Below are positions 1 to 7,452 of a DNA stretch of 64,000 nucleotides, in pieces. The translations under genes and the position numbers were made by a program. The stretch spans positions 992,001-1,056,000 of the forward strand of contig CAVWMF010000007.1 of assembly GCA_963756025.1 (NCBI GenBank), read 5' to 3'. The DNA is from Bog-473 sp963756025 (GTDB taxonomy: Bacteria; Actinomycetota; Acidimicrobiia; Acidimicrobiales; RAAP-2). Every line of letters begins with the position of its first letter. Position 1 is the stretch's first letter. Under the pieces are notes generated by a model. That model was not told the DNA's origin and searched no databases. It saw only the letters and a program-made list of their open reading frames with translations.

Positions 1-1
1 C

Positions 2-88
2 CCCACCGACATGGACCCGCTGGCCGACGTCGTGGTCAACGGCCCGATCAGCGAGCTGTTGCCGGTGCTGGTCGCCGGATCCCCATGA
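2..88 (+). CDS. C-terminal end of an upstream gene (partial)
   Basis: The frame starting at base 2 is open to a TGA at 86-88 and gives 28 residues ending in LLPVLVAGSP. The gene begins outside the window, so its function cannot be read. Its stop overlaps the ATG of the next gene in an ATGA arrangement (85-88), which suggests translational coupling and one operon with the DinB-like gene. Confidence 0.6.
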   Translation, partial: PTDMDPLADVVVNGPISELLPVLVAGSP

Positions 89-597
89 ACGACTGGGGCC
101 CTTCGACGTACGGCCAACCCTGCCGGGAATGCGACTTCGACTGGGCCCTCGCGCTCCAAGGTGCCGGGGCGGGCATGCGTGCGCTCGCCACCTCCTACCG
201 GGACCTCCTCCGGGGCGCCAGCGGGCGCGAGCAGCATCCCGACCTCTCGTGGAGCAGCGCCGCCTACGTCAGCCATGTGGCCGACAACCTGCGCATCTGG
301 ACCGAACGGCTGCAGGGAATAGCAGCGGGAGCGTCGCGCCGGGTGGGCAGCTACGACGAGAACGAGCTGGCCGTGGCGAGGAACTACGAGACGATCCCCT
401 TGCCAGCGGCCATGTGGTCGTTGCAGCTCTCGATGGCCGAGTGGGTACGGGCGGTCGAGGCAGCGTCGCCGAAGGGCACCGTGCTCGTCCACCCCGAGCG
501 CGGCGAGATGGACCTGCTCGACATCGTGGCGGCCAACACGCACGACGCCCAGCACCACCTGTGGGACATCGAGCGGACGCTGCGGTGGGAGGACTGA
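85..597 (+). CDS. DinB superfamily protein
   Basis: This 170-residue protein resembles the DinB/YfiT four-helix family, small metal-binding proteins that include mycothiol- and bacillithiol-dependent transferases. The usual histidine pattern is visible: His64 in the HVADNLR segment and a C-terminal cluster His153, His157, His158 in NTHDAQHH, which would bind a divalent metal. The length is typical of the family. The ATG overlaps the stop of the upstream gene by four bases, so the two are probably coupled. The exact reaction cannot be inferred. A thiol-cofactor-dependent transferase is one possibility in an actinobacterium. Confidence 0.75.
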   Translation: MNDWGPSTYGQPCRECDFDWALALQGAGAGMRALATSYRDLLRGASGREQHPDLSWSSAAYVSHVADNLRIWTERLQGIAAGASRRVGSYDENELAVARNYETIPLPAAMWSLQLSMAEWVRAVEAASPKGTVLVHPERGEMDLLDIVAANTHDAQHHLWDIERTLRWED

Positions 598-630
598 GCG
601 CACCACCGCCGGCTGCGTAACCTTCGGCGC

Positions 631-1023
631 GTGGAGAGCACCGAGCATCCGAACGCCGTCGCCTACCGCCGGACGGCCGATGCGTTCCGGTCCGGCGACC
701 TGGACGTGTTGGCCACGCTCATCGACGGCGATGTGGTCTGGCACGTTCCGGGCGCACACGTGATGGCGGGTGACATCCACGGCCTGCATGCGCTGCTGGA
801 CTGGTTCTCACAGCTGCGACCCAAAGGGTTCTGGCTCACTGAGCACGATGTCTTCGGGAACGATGCACACGTGTGCGCCTTGAGCATCATGGGGGCACGA
901 CGCGGGAGCGTTGATGTGCGGACACGTGTCGTCAGCATCTTCCACTACCGCCACGGGATGCAGGTCGAGCGGTGGTTCTACCCCGAGGACCCTGTCTCCT
1001 GGGACAGGATCTTTGCGGATTGA
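631..1023 (+). CDS. SnoaL-like (NTF2-fold) protein
   Basis: The 130-residue protein starts at GTG 631. It has the order of a SnoaL/NTF2-like domain: an N-terminal helix (NAVAYRRTADAFRSGDLDVLATLI), then DGDVVWHVPG, a GDIHGLHALLDWFSQL segment and a closing strand with VERWFYPEDP. Such single-domain proteins are cone-shaped barrels that act as small isomerases, cyclases or binding proteins. The substrate cannot be predicted. It lies 33 bases after the DinB-like gene in the same direction and may share its transcript. Confidence 0.75.
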   Translation: MESTEHPNAVAYRRTADAFRSGDLDVLATLIDGDVVWHVPGAHVMAGDIHGLHALLDWFSQLRPKGFWLTEHDVFGNDAHVCALSIMGARRGSVDVRTRVVSIFHYRHGMQVERWFYPEDPVSWDRIFAD

Positions 1024-1049
1024 TGCGTCGATCCCGGTCCCCGATCCGG

Positions 1050-1178
1050 CTACTCGCCCTCTGACCTGGCCTTCCGCCGTGGTTTGAGGGCGAACCACCA
1101 GATGCTCGCCATCGTCCCCAAAATGCCGACGGTGGCCGCCACCGGCTTCACAACTTTTTTGGCCCCGCTCTTTGCCAT
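1050..1178 (-). CDS. small single-span membrane protein (42 aa)
   Basis: A short reading frame starts at ATG 1178 and ends at 1050. It encodes MAKSGAKKVVKPVAATVG, then a hydrophobic stretch through MASIWWFAL, then a basic tail KPRRKARSEGE. The pattern is one membrane span flanked by lysines and arginines, which is typical of small actinobacterial membrane proteins. It lies 43 bases downstream of the PuuD-like gene on the same strand and could be cotranscribed. No family was recognised and no strong ribosome binding site is visible, so the call rests on the hydrophobic pattern and position. Confidence 0.4.
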   Translation of the reverse strand: MAKSGAKKVVKPVAATVGILGTMASIWWFALKPRRKARSEGE

Positions 1179-1221
1179 GGGGGCAGACACTACTGCCCGC
1201 GTGCGGGCTGGAGGCGGTACC

Positions 1222-1944
1222 TCAGCTTTTGTGGGAGGCGGCGGCAGCCACCAGGGCGGCAAACGGTCGCGGGTCTCCGGCCTCTTCGGGGTGCCACTGC
1301 ACACCCAGGACGAAGGACGCCCCGGATAGCTCGACCGCTTCGACGACACCGTCATCGGCGCCGGCCGTCTGCACCAACCCGACGCCGAGGTCCTTGATCG
1401 CCTGGTGGTGGGAGCAGAGCGCGGTCGTGGTGGGTCCGAAGATCGTCGCCGCGTGGCTCCCCGGGGTGGTCGTGACCTTCACCTCGCCGAACACGAAGGG
1501 GGCGCGGCGGTGCTCATCGTGTCCCACGACGTCAGGCAGGTGCTGGTGCAATGTGCCCCTGCGCTCGATGTTGAGGATCTGACAGCCCCGGCAGATGGCG
1601 AGCACGGGCAGGTCGACCCGCAGGGCCGCCGCCAGCAGCGCCCGTTCGCTTTCGTCGCGGATCGGGTTGACACCCACCACTTCGGGTGCAGCCGTCTCTG
1701 CGTAGGAGGCCGGATCGACGTCGCCGCCACCGGTCAGTACCAATCCGTCGAGTAGAGCAATCACCTCCTCGGCGCCGAAGCTGGGCCCGGTGGGGGCGGT
1801 CCGCAACGGCGGGAGCAGGAGCGGGCGACCCCCCGCCGACGCGACGAGCTCGTAGTACGACTGGGGCAGCACTGCGGAGGGACGTTCCCAGCCACCCCAG
1901 GCCACCTTGGCGACATAGGTCGAGATGCCGATGAGCGGGATCAC
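1222..1944 (-). CDS. gamma-glutamyl-gamma-aminobutyrate hydrolase family (PuuD-like class I amidotransferase)
   Basis: Members cleave gamma-glutamyl amide bonds, for example gamma-glutamyl-GABA in polyamine breakdown. From the GTG at 1944 the protein has 240 residues. The oxyanion strand LVLTGGGDVDP (about 69-78), the nucleophile Cys118 in AICRGCQ, and the catalytic His218 and Glu220 in VQWHPE are all present. The usual GGTLHQHLPD segment is seen as RRGTLHQHLPD. The frame stays open upstream to 1995, but homology begins at VIPLIGIS and a GGAGG lies just before the GTG, although very close. It is divergent from a glutamine-synthetase-like ligase, the natural partner that would make the gamma-glutamyl substrate. 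Confidence 0.85.
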   Translation of the reverse strand: MIPLIGISTYVAKVAWGGWERPSAVLPQSYYELVASAGGRPLLLPPLRTAPTGPSFGAEEVIALLDGLVLTGGGDVDPASYAETAAPEVVGVNPIRDESERALLAAALRVDLPVLAICRGCQILNIERRGTLHQHLPDVVGHDEHRRAPFVFGEVKVTTTPGSHAATIFGPTTTALCSHHQAIKDLGVGLVQTAGADDGVVEAVELSGASFVLGVQWHPEEAGDPRPFAALVAAAASHKS

Positions 1945-2000
1945 CGCCTCCAGCGTACAAAACGGTTGGACGGGACCCTGCGGGCACGCCATCATGCGTC

Positions 2001-3359
2001 ATGCCCGGACGCGAGTTCATAGCCAACGGGATCGCCGACGGATCGATCGATACCGTCATTGTGGCGTTTCCCGATATGCACGGCCGGCCCGTGGGGAAGC
2101 GGGTGACCCCGGATTTCTTCACCGGCCACGTGGCCGACCAAGGGATCGAGGTCTGCGACTACCTGCTGGCCGTCGACGTGGACATGAATCCGCTCCCGGG
2201 CTACCGGTTCGCCAACTGGGACCTCGGCTACGGGGACATGCTCTGCCAGCCCGACTACGCCACGGCACGCCCCATCCCCTGGCTTCCGGGCACCGCCCTG
2301 GTGATCGGCGACCTCGCCGACGAGGACGGCGTTCCGGTCGAGGTGTCGCCCCGGCAGATCCTGCGCCGACAGATCGCCCGCGCCGCCGAGCGCGGCTACC
2401 GGGTGCTCAGCGCCACCGAGCTCGAGTTCTTCCTGTTTCGCGACACCTACGAAGAGGCGCAGGAGAAATCATGGAAGGGCCTCACACCGCACTCGTCGAC
2501 CATCGAGGACTACCAACTGCTCCAGACCTCACGTGAGGAGTACATCCTCAAGCGCATCCGCCAGGAGATGTGCGCCGCCGACATCCCGGTGGAGTTCTCC
2601 AAGGGCGAGGCCGGTCGCGGCCAGCACGAGGTCAACGTGACCTACGCCGGCGCGCTCGACACGGCGGACCGCCACCTCATCTTCAAGAACGGGATCAAGG
2701 AGATTGCGGCGCAGGAGGGGCGGGCGGCCACGTTCATGGCCAAGTGGACGATGGACGACGTCGGATCCTCGTGCCACGTGCACAACTCGCTCTGGGACAG
2801 CGCGACCGACGAGCCGCTCATGGGCGACGCCTCCCACCCGACCGGGCTCTCGACCCTCGGGCGGCGATTCCTCGCCGGCCAGCTCCACGCGGCACGCCAG
2901 TTGGCCTGGTGCGCCGCCCCGACGCTCAACTCGTACCGCCGCTACGTGCCGGGGAGCTGGGCCCCCACCGCCGTCGTCTGGGGCGAGGACAACCGCACGT
3001 GTGGCTTCCGGGTCGTCGGCCACGGCCCGGGACGCCGGATCGAGTCGCGCGTCCCGGGGGCCGACGTGAACCCGTACCTGGTCATCGCCGCGTGCATCGC
3101 GGCCGGCCTCTACGGCATCGACCACGAGCTCGAGCTCGCCGACGCCTACCCGCGCAACGCCTACGACGCCACCGACGTCACCCGGATCCCGTCCACGCTG
3201 GTCGAAGCCATCGACGAGCTCATGAACTCCGACGTGGCGGCCGAGGCGTTCGGCCCCGACGTGCACCACCACCTTCTCAATACGGCCCAACAGGAATGGG
3301 AGGCGGCCAACCGCCACGTCTCGGACTGGGAGCTCACCCGTAACTTCGAAAGGATCTGA
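2001..3359 (+). CDS. glutamine synthetase family ligase (PuuA-like)
   Basis: This 452-residue protein has the glutamine synthetase fold signatures: the N-terminal beta-grasp (FPDMHGRPVGKRV), metal-binding ATELEFFLF, the GSSCHVHNSLW active-site segment, and the ATP-binding NSYRRYVPGSWAP and NRTCGFRVVG regions. The family includes true GlnA and ligases that glutamylate amines. The divergent PuuD-like hydrolase at 1222-1944 and the amine oxidase, aldehyde dehydrogenase and aminotransferase at 22-27 kb suggest gamma-glutamylation of putrescine or another amine. The substrate is inferred from context. The stop TGA overlaps the next ATG by one base (TGATG). Confidence 0.88.
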   Translation: MPGREFIANGIADGSIDTVIVAFPDMHGRPVGKRVTPDFFTGHVADQGIEVCDYLLAVDVDMNPLPGYRFANWDLGYGDMLCQPDYATARPIPWLPGTALVIGDLADEDGVPVEVSPRQILRRQIARAAERGYRVLSATELEFFLFRDTYEEAQEKSWKGLTPHSSTIEDYQLLQTSREEYILKRIRQEMCAADIPVEFSKGEAGRGQHEVNVTYAGALDTADRHLIFKNGIKEIAAQEGRAATFMAKWTMDDVGSSCHVHNSLWDSATDEPLMGDASHPTGLSTLGRRFLAGQLHAARQLAWCAAPTLNSYRRYVPGSWAPTAVVWGEDNRTCGFRVVGHGPGRRIESRVPGADVNPYLVIAACIAAGLYGIDHELELADAYPRNAYDATDVTRIPSTLVEAIDELMNSDVAAEAFGPDVHHHLLNTAQQEWEAANRHVSDWELTRNFERI

Positions 3360-4459
3360 TGCCGGACTCCCTCCCGGACTCCCTCCCGGCCTCACGTCCG
3401 CTCCCGCGCCAGCTCGACCGCATCCGGCGCAAGATGGTCTCGTTGCTCGGCGGGACGGTGCCGGCCGACGCTCCCGGGGCCGGGCCGCCGGCCGGCCTGC
3501 CCCTCGACGCCGCCCTCTCCATGCTCTATCCGTCGAGGGAGCCGTCCGATCTCCATGCCATCGCCTACGGGCTGGTGGGCGACTCCGTCACCGACCTGCA
3601 CGGGCTGCGCCAGCTCTTGACCACGTTCGACCGCCAATTCTTCCCGTCGCCCGTGAGCGTCCGCTTCGGGCCCTCCGACATCGTCACCCACGAGCTGGAC
3701 AACGGCATGACGATCTACCTCGACCGCGACGACGGCGCGGTCAGCCGGCCGCTGCTCAATGGGGACTACGAGGCACACCTCGTGCCCACGTTCAGAGAAT
3801 TCTGCCGGCCCGGGATGACGGTGGTCGACGTCGGTGCGAACGTCGGGCTCTACACGATGCTGGCCTCCTCCCTCGTCGGGAGCTCGGGTCGCGTCGTGGC
3901 CGTCGAGCCGAGCTCCGAGAACTGCCGGCTCATCCTCCTTTCGGTCGAGGCCAACAAGGCCGACAACGTCGAGCTCTACCCGGTGGCCCTGGATCGGACA
4001 CGGGGGTGGTCGAACCTGTCCGGGCACTTCGGCTCCAACGGCGGGTTGGTCTCGGCCGACCCAACGAGCCTGCAGTCGGGGTGGAGCGAGATCGTCCCGA
4101 CGTTCGCCCTGGACGATCTGGTCGAGGGGCCGGTGCACTTCTTGAAGATCGACGTCGAAGGCGCAGAAGGGCGGGTGGTCGCCGGAGCACAGGGCATTCT
4201 CACGACATCCCGGCCGATCGTGGCCTCGGAGTTCAGCCTCGAGATGTTGCCCCGCGTGTCGGGGATCAGCGGGGAGGAGTACCTCGACGGGTTCGAAGCC
4301 CTGGGCTACCGGATCTCGTTGTTCAACCGGGAGACCGGCCGGCCGGATCCCCCGACCAGCGCGTCCGAGCTGTTGAGGAACTGGGGCGACCCTTTGCAGA
4401 TCGAGGACCTGTTGCTCATCCCGACGGGGGCCGCCGGCAACCGGGCGGCCGGGGACTGA
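3359..4459 (+). CDS. FkbM family SAM-dependent methyltransferase
   Basis: The 366-residue protein has a low-complexity proline-rich start (PDSLPDSLP), then the FkbM methyltransferase domain. DVGANVGLY at 157-165 is the SAM-binding glycine loop, AVEPSSENCRL is motif II, and FLKIDVEGAE near 261-270 is the family signature. FkbM enzymes methylate hydroxyl groups of glycans and natural products. The start overlaps the stop of the ligase gene by one base, so translation is probably coupled, which is an odd pairing. The C terminus runs into a 15-base repeat tract and ends RAAGD. The acceptor is unknown. Confidence 0.85.
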   Translation: MPDSLPDSLPASRPLPRQLDRIRRKMVSLLGGTVPADAPGAGPPAGLPLDAALSMLYPSREPSDLHAIAYGLVGDSVTDLHGLRQLLTTFDRQFFPSPVSVRFGPSDIVTHELDNGMTIYLDRDDGAVSRPLLNGDYEAHLVPTFREFCRPGMTVVDVGANVGLYTMLASSLVGSSGRVVAVEPSSENCRLILLSVEANKADNVELYPVALDRTRGWSNLSGHFGSNGGLVSADPTSLQSGWSEIVPTFALDDLVEGPVHFLKIDVEGAEGRVVAGAQGILTTSRPIVASEFSLEMLPRVSGISGEEYLDGFEALGYRISLFNRETGRPDPPTSASELLRNWGDPLQIEDLLLIPTGAAGNRAAGD

Positions 4460-4511
4460 GCCGCCGGCGACCGGGCGGCCGGGGACCGGGCGGCCGGGGA
4501 CCGGGTGGCCT
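4441..4511. repeat. 15-bp tandem repeat across a stop codon
   Basis: The unit CCGGGCGGCCGGGGA occurs exactly at 4441-4455, 4471-4485 and 4486-4500. A diverged copy lies at 4456-4470 and a partial one from 4501. In the reading frame of the FkbM gene each unit would encode RAAGD, but the diverged copy carries the TGA stop. The tract lies between two convergent genes. Confidence 0.9.
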
Positions 4512-6181
4512 CAGCCCGCGATCCCGCTCACACGGTGGCCGTTCAGCCGCTTGTGGATGCCCTTCGTCCTGTCGTACAGGTTGACGAATTCCTTGCGCAG
4601 CGGGGCATAGACGGCCGAGGCGTCGGCGTCCGGGACGTAGACGGCTTTCACGGCCACCATGGCCGGAACGTCGGCCAAGCGGATGTGACCGAGTGCCAGA
4701 TGGGTGAGGAGTCCCGCCCCGCGTACGTTGGCCAGCACCGGGTCGGCGATCTGACGGATGGCGCACCCCATGACGTCGGCGTGGATCTGCGCCCAGAGGT
4801 CGGAGTTCGCTCCTCCGCCCACGAAGGCGAGAGAAGCGAACCGCCGCTTCGTGAACTTCTCGACGGCGCCGAGCAACCACGCCGAGTTGAGCGCCACGCC
4901 TTCGAAGACCGCCCGCACCATGTCGGCGCGGGTGGTCGACAGCGAAATGTTGTGGAAGCCGCCCCGGATGGTGTGATCGTCGACGGGGGAACGCTCGCCG
5001 TTCAGCCACGGCGTGAAGAGGACACCCCGCGCCCCCGGTCGGACCCCGGCCGCCATGTCGTTCAGTGTCGGGAAGAAGTCGGCCTGTGGCGCGACGCCCG
5101 GGTCGAGCGCGTCCCCAGGGTACAGCAGGTTGTCCCGCAGCCAGGTCAGGCAGGCACCCCCGGTCTCGTGCTCGTCCGCCACCAGATAGCGGCCCGGCAG
5201 GCCCGAGGGGATGGAGGCGATGTTGGTCAGGGCGTCGGTCTTCTTGAAGGGGACGTGACAGCTGATCCAGCTCGATGTGCCGATGTAGAGGTGCCCTTCG
5301 AAGTCCTCGACCGCGCCGGACCCGACCGCAGCCGAATGGAGGTCAGGCGTACCGGCCACGACGGGGGTGCCGGCAAGGAGCCCGAGCTCGGCTGCGGCGG
5401 CGGGCGTCAAGCCCCCGAGGATGCTGCCGGTCCGCACCAGCTCGGGCAAGGTGCGCCGCTCGAGACCGGCCAGCGCGAGCAGGCCGTCGTCGTACGTGAC
5501 CGCATTGACGTCGCGGGTGTCGGTGACCCAGTGCAGGGTGATCGAGTCGTAGGAGGCGCGCGCCAGCCCGGTCAGTCGGAGATTGAGGTAATCCACGGGC
5601 TCGAGGAACACGGCGGTGGCGGCGTAGACCTCGGCGCGCTCTTCACGCAGGAAATGGATGTGGCCCACCGGGTCCTTGCCCGAGAGGGTCGGGAGCCCGC
5701 CGCTGCGCCGTACCCACCTGGCGGCCTTGGCGGCCGAGTACCCCTGGACGTTCAGCGCGCCGCGCACCACACGCTTCACGGCATTGGCGCCGCGCGAGTC
5801 CATCCAGATGATGGACGGGCCGATGGCGCACCCGTCGGCGCCCACCGCGACCGTCCCGGACCATTGCGCCGTGCACCCGACGCCCACGATGTTCTCGGGA
5901 GGCACACCGCTCTCGGCCACGGCCCGCCGCGCCGCAGCCAGGATGGCGCGCCACCAGTGCTCGGGGTCCTGCTCGGCCGCGCCATCGGCACCCAGCACGA
6001 GCGGGACCGCTTCGAATGCGTACGCGGCGATCATGCCGGAGGCCGAAACGACCGCAACCTTGGGCCCACCCGTGCCGAGATCGACGGCCAGGGCGTAGGT
6101 CACCCCGGCGGCGCCGGCCGGCCTCTCCCGCAGTGGCGTCGCCGCCACGGCGGGCAGGCTCGGCCCCGGGATCGTGCGCAT
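4511..6181 (-). CDS. FGGY-family carbohydrate kinase (xylulokinase-like)
   Basis: FGGY kinases phosphorylate sugars and polyols such as xylulose, gluconate or glycerol. The 556-residue protein contains the first nucleotide-binding loop DLGTGGPKVAVV near residue 34, WMDSRG, GTPDLHSAAVG with the probable catalytic aspartate, and the second phosphate-binding region FVGGGANSDLWAQI. The FGGY signature GVALNSAWLL precedes that second region. An internal GTG before TYALAVDLGTGG may be the true start, since the first 26 residues look unconserved. The gene stands alone between convergent neighbours, so there is no context for the substrate. Confidence 0.85.
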   Translation of the reverse strand: MRTIPGPSLPAVAATPLRERPAGAAGVTYALAVDLGTGGPKVAVVSASGMIAAYAFEAVPLVLGADGAAEQDPEHWWRAILAAARRAVAESGVPPENIVGVGCTAQWSGTVAVGADGCAIGPSIIWMDSRGANAVKRVVRGALNVQGYSAAKAARWVRRSGGLPTLSGKDPVGHIHFLREERAEVYAATAVFLEPVDYLNLRLTGLARASYDSITLHWVTDTRDVNAVTYDDGLLALAGLERRTLPELVRTGSILGGLTPAAAAELGLLAGTPVVAGTPDLHSAAVGSGAVEDFEGHLYIGTSSWISCHVPFKKTDALTNIASIPSGLPGRYLVADEHETGGACLTWLRDNLLYPGDALDPGVAPQADFFPTLNDMAAGVRPGARGVLFTPWLNGERSPVDDHTIRGGFHNISLSTTRADMVRAVFEGVALNSAWLLGAVEKFTKRRFASLAFVGGGANSDLWAQIHADVMGCAIRQIADPVLANVRGAGLLTHLALGHIRLADVPAMVAVKAVYVPDADASAVYAPLRKEFVNLYDRTKGIHKRLNGHRVSGIAG

Positions 6182-6235
6182 CGCGGCGAAGCGTACCGCC
6201 GTCGTTGGCGCACGACCCGGGTCGCGCCTCCTTCG

Positions 6236-6793
6236 TTACTCCGCCAGGCCGGCTTCGGCTTCCAGCTCGATCTTGACCTTGTTGCCGACCACGACGCTTC
6301 CATCGAGCAGCGAGTGGTTGAAGCTCACGCCGAAGTCACGGCGGTCGATCTCAGCGGTGGCGGAGAAGGCCACCACGGTCTTGCCCTCCTGCATGGCGGG
6401 ACCTTCGCCCAGGTACTCCAGGTCGAACTCCACCGGCTTGGTGACGCCACGAATGGTGAGGTCGGTGGAGAGCTTCCATTCGGCGTCGGTCACCCGCTTC
6501 AGCCCGGTGCTCTTGATGGTGATGGTCGGGTAGTTCTCGGCATCGAAGAAATCGTTGGTGCGCAGGTGGTCGTCGCGCATCGACTGGTTGGTGTCGATGC
6601 TGGCCACCTTGGCCTCGGCCTCGAACGTCGACTCCTCAGGGTTCTCCGCGACGACGAATGTCCCGGAGAATTCGGTGAAGCGGCCCCGTACCTTGGTCCC
6701 GATCAGGTGGCGGGCCACGAAGCCTGCTTCGGCATGCGCCGGATCGACGGTGTACGTTCCCGGCTTCGGAAGAGTGACTGTTTGGGTTGACAT
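6236..6793 (-). CDS. YceI family lipid-binding protein
   Basis: YceI proteins are lipocalin-like barrels that bind polyisoprenoid lipids and often respond to stress. The 185-residue protein shows the characteristic order: YTVDPAHAEAGFVARHL, KVRGRFTEFSGTF, SMRDDHLRTNDFFDAENYPTI, DLTIRGVTKPVEFDLEY and DRRDFGVSFNHSL. No signal peptide is seen, so this is a cytoplasmic version. The ATG has a strong AGGAGG site seven bases upstream. A promoter with an overlapping dyad lies just before it, and a MarR regulator is divergent, so MarR repression is likely. Confidence 0.93.
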   Translation of the reverse strand: MSTQTVTLPKPGTYTVDPAHAEAGFVARHLIGTKVRGRFTEFSGTFVVAENPEESTFEAEAKVASIDTNQSMRDDHLRTNDFFDAENYPTITIKSTGLKRVTDAEWKLSTDLTIRGVTKPVEFDLEYLGEGPAMQEGKTVVAFSATAEIDRRDFGVSFNHSLLDGSVVVGNKVKIELEAEAGLAE

Positions 6794-6822
6794 GGGAGCC
6801 TCCTATGGCGGTTTTGGTCTCT

Positions 6823-6858
6823 GACAAGATAGTATCTGACTAGACAGATACTTGTCAA
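6823..6858 (-). promoter_or_regulatory. yceI promoter overlapped by a MarR-type operator dyad
   Basis: On the minus strand TTGACA (6858-6853) and TACTAT (6834-6829) form -35 and -10 hexamers with an 18-base spacer. The spacer is filled by a perfect inverted repeat, AGTATCTG (6831-6838) and CAGATACT (6845-6852), flanked by GACAAG (6823-6828) and CTTGTC (6851-6856). A repressor bound here would block RNA polymerase. The adjacent MarR is the obvious candidate and would also control its own gene. Confidence 0.75.
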
Positions 6859-6908
6859 TCAGGTAAATGGCGGATCCTGGTAGAGTCGAGAAAGATTGAG
6901 GAGCACGT

Positions 6909-7439
6909 ATGGGCACCGTGAGATTCCCCGAGCAGGGCGAATACGAGGTCGAGGCGGATGCCGCTCCCGAACCCGAGGGCGGCACCTGCGGCGTCCTGAG
7001 CAGCATCGACGACGAGCGGCTGCAGCTGATGGGCCTTCTCGTGCGATCTCACCGTCGCCTGACCGACCAGCTCGGACGCGAGCTCGAACAGTCCGTCGGG
7101 ATTCCCCTGGTGTGGTTCGACGTCCTCATCCACATCGGCGGGGCCGAGGAGGGGCGCCTCACGATGAGCAAGCTGAGCGCGCAGGTGGCGCTCACCACGG
7201 GTGGGGTGACCCGGCTGGTGGACCGTATGGTCGAGGCCGGACTGGTCGCCCGCAAGAATTGCCCTTCTGATCGCCGCAGCGTGCACGTCGTGCTGACGGC
7301 GGCCGGGGAGTCGACGTTGGGTCAGGCCATCGGCGAGCACATCGAGGGGATCGACCGCCACCTGATGGCGCCCCTGGACGAGACGGACCGTACCGCCCTG
7401 ACCGTCGCCTTGACGAAACTGCTGCAATCCGACCGCTGA
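6909..7439 (+). CDS. MarR family transcriptional regulator
   Basis: This 176-residue protein has an extended acidic N terminus (about 35 residues), then the MarR winged helix. LSAQVALTTGGVTRLVDRMVEAGLV is the recognition helix region, and PSDRRSVHVVLT is the wing with the family DxRxxxVxLT signature. The C-terminal helices would form the dimer. GAGGAG lies ahead of the ATG. It is divergent from yceI across a palindromic operator, so autoregulation and control of yceI by an unknown ligand are the simplest reading. Confidence 0.92.
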   Translation: MGTVRFPEQGEYEVEADAAPEPEGGTCGVLSSIDDERLQLMGLLVRSHRRLTDQLGRELEQSVGIPLVWFDVLIHIGGAEEGRLTMSKLSAQVALTTGGVTRLVDRMVEAGLVARKNCPSDRRSVHVVLTAAGESTLGQAIGEHIEGIDRHLMAPLDETDRTALTVALTKLLQSDR

Positions 7440-7452
7440 ACGACCGGAGTAG

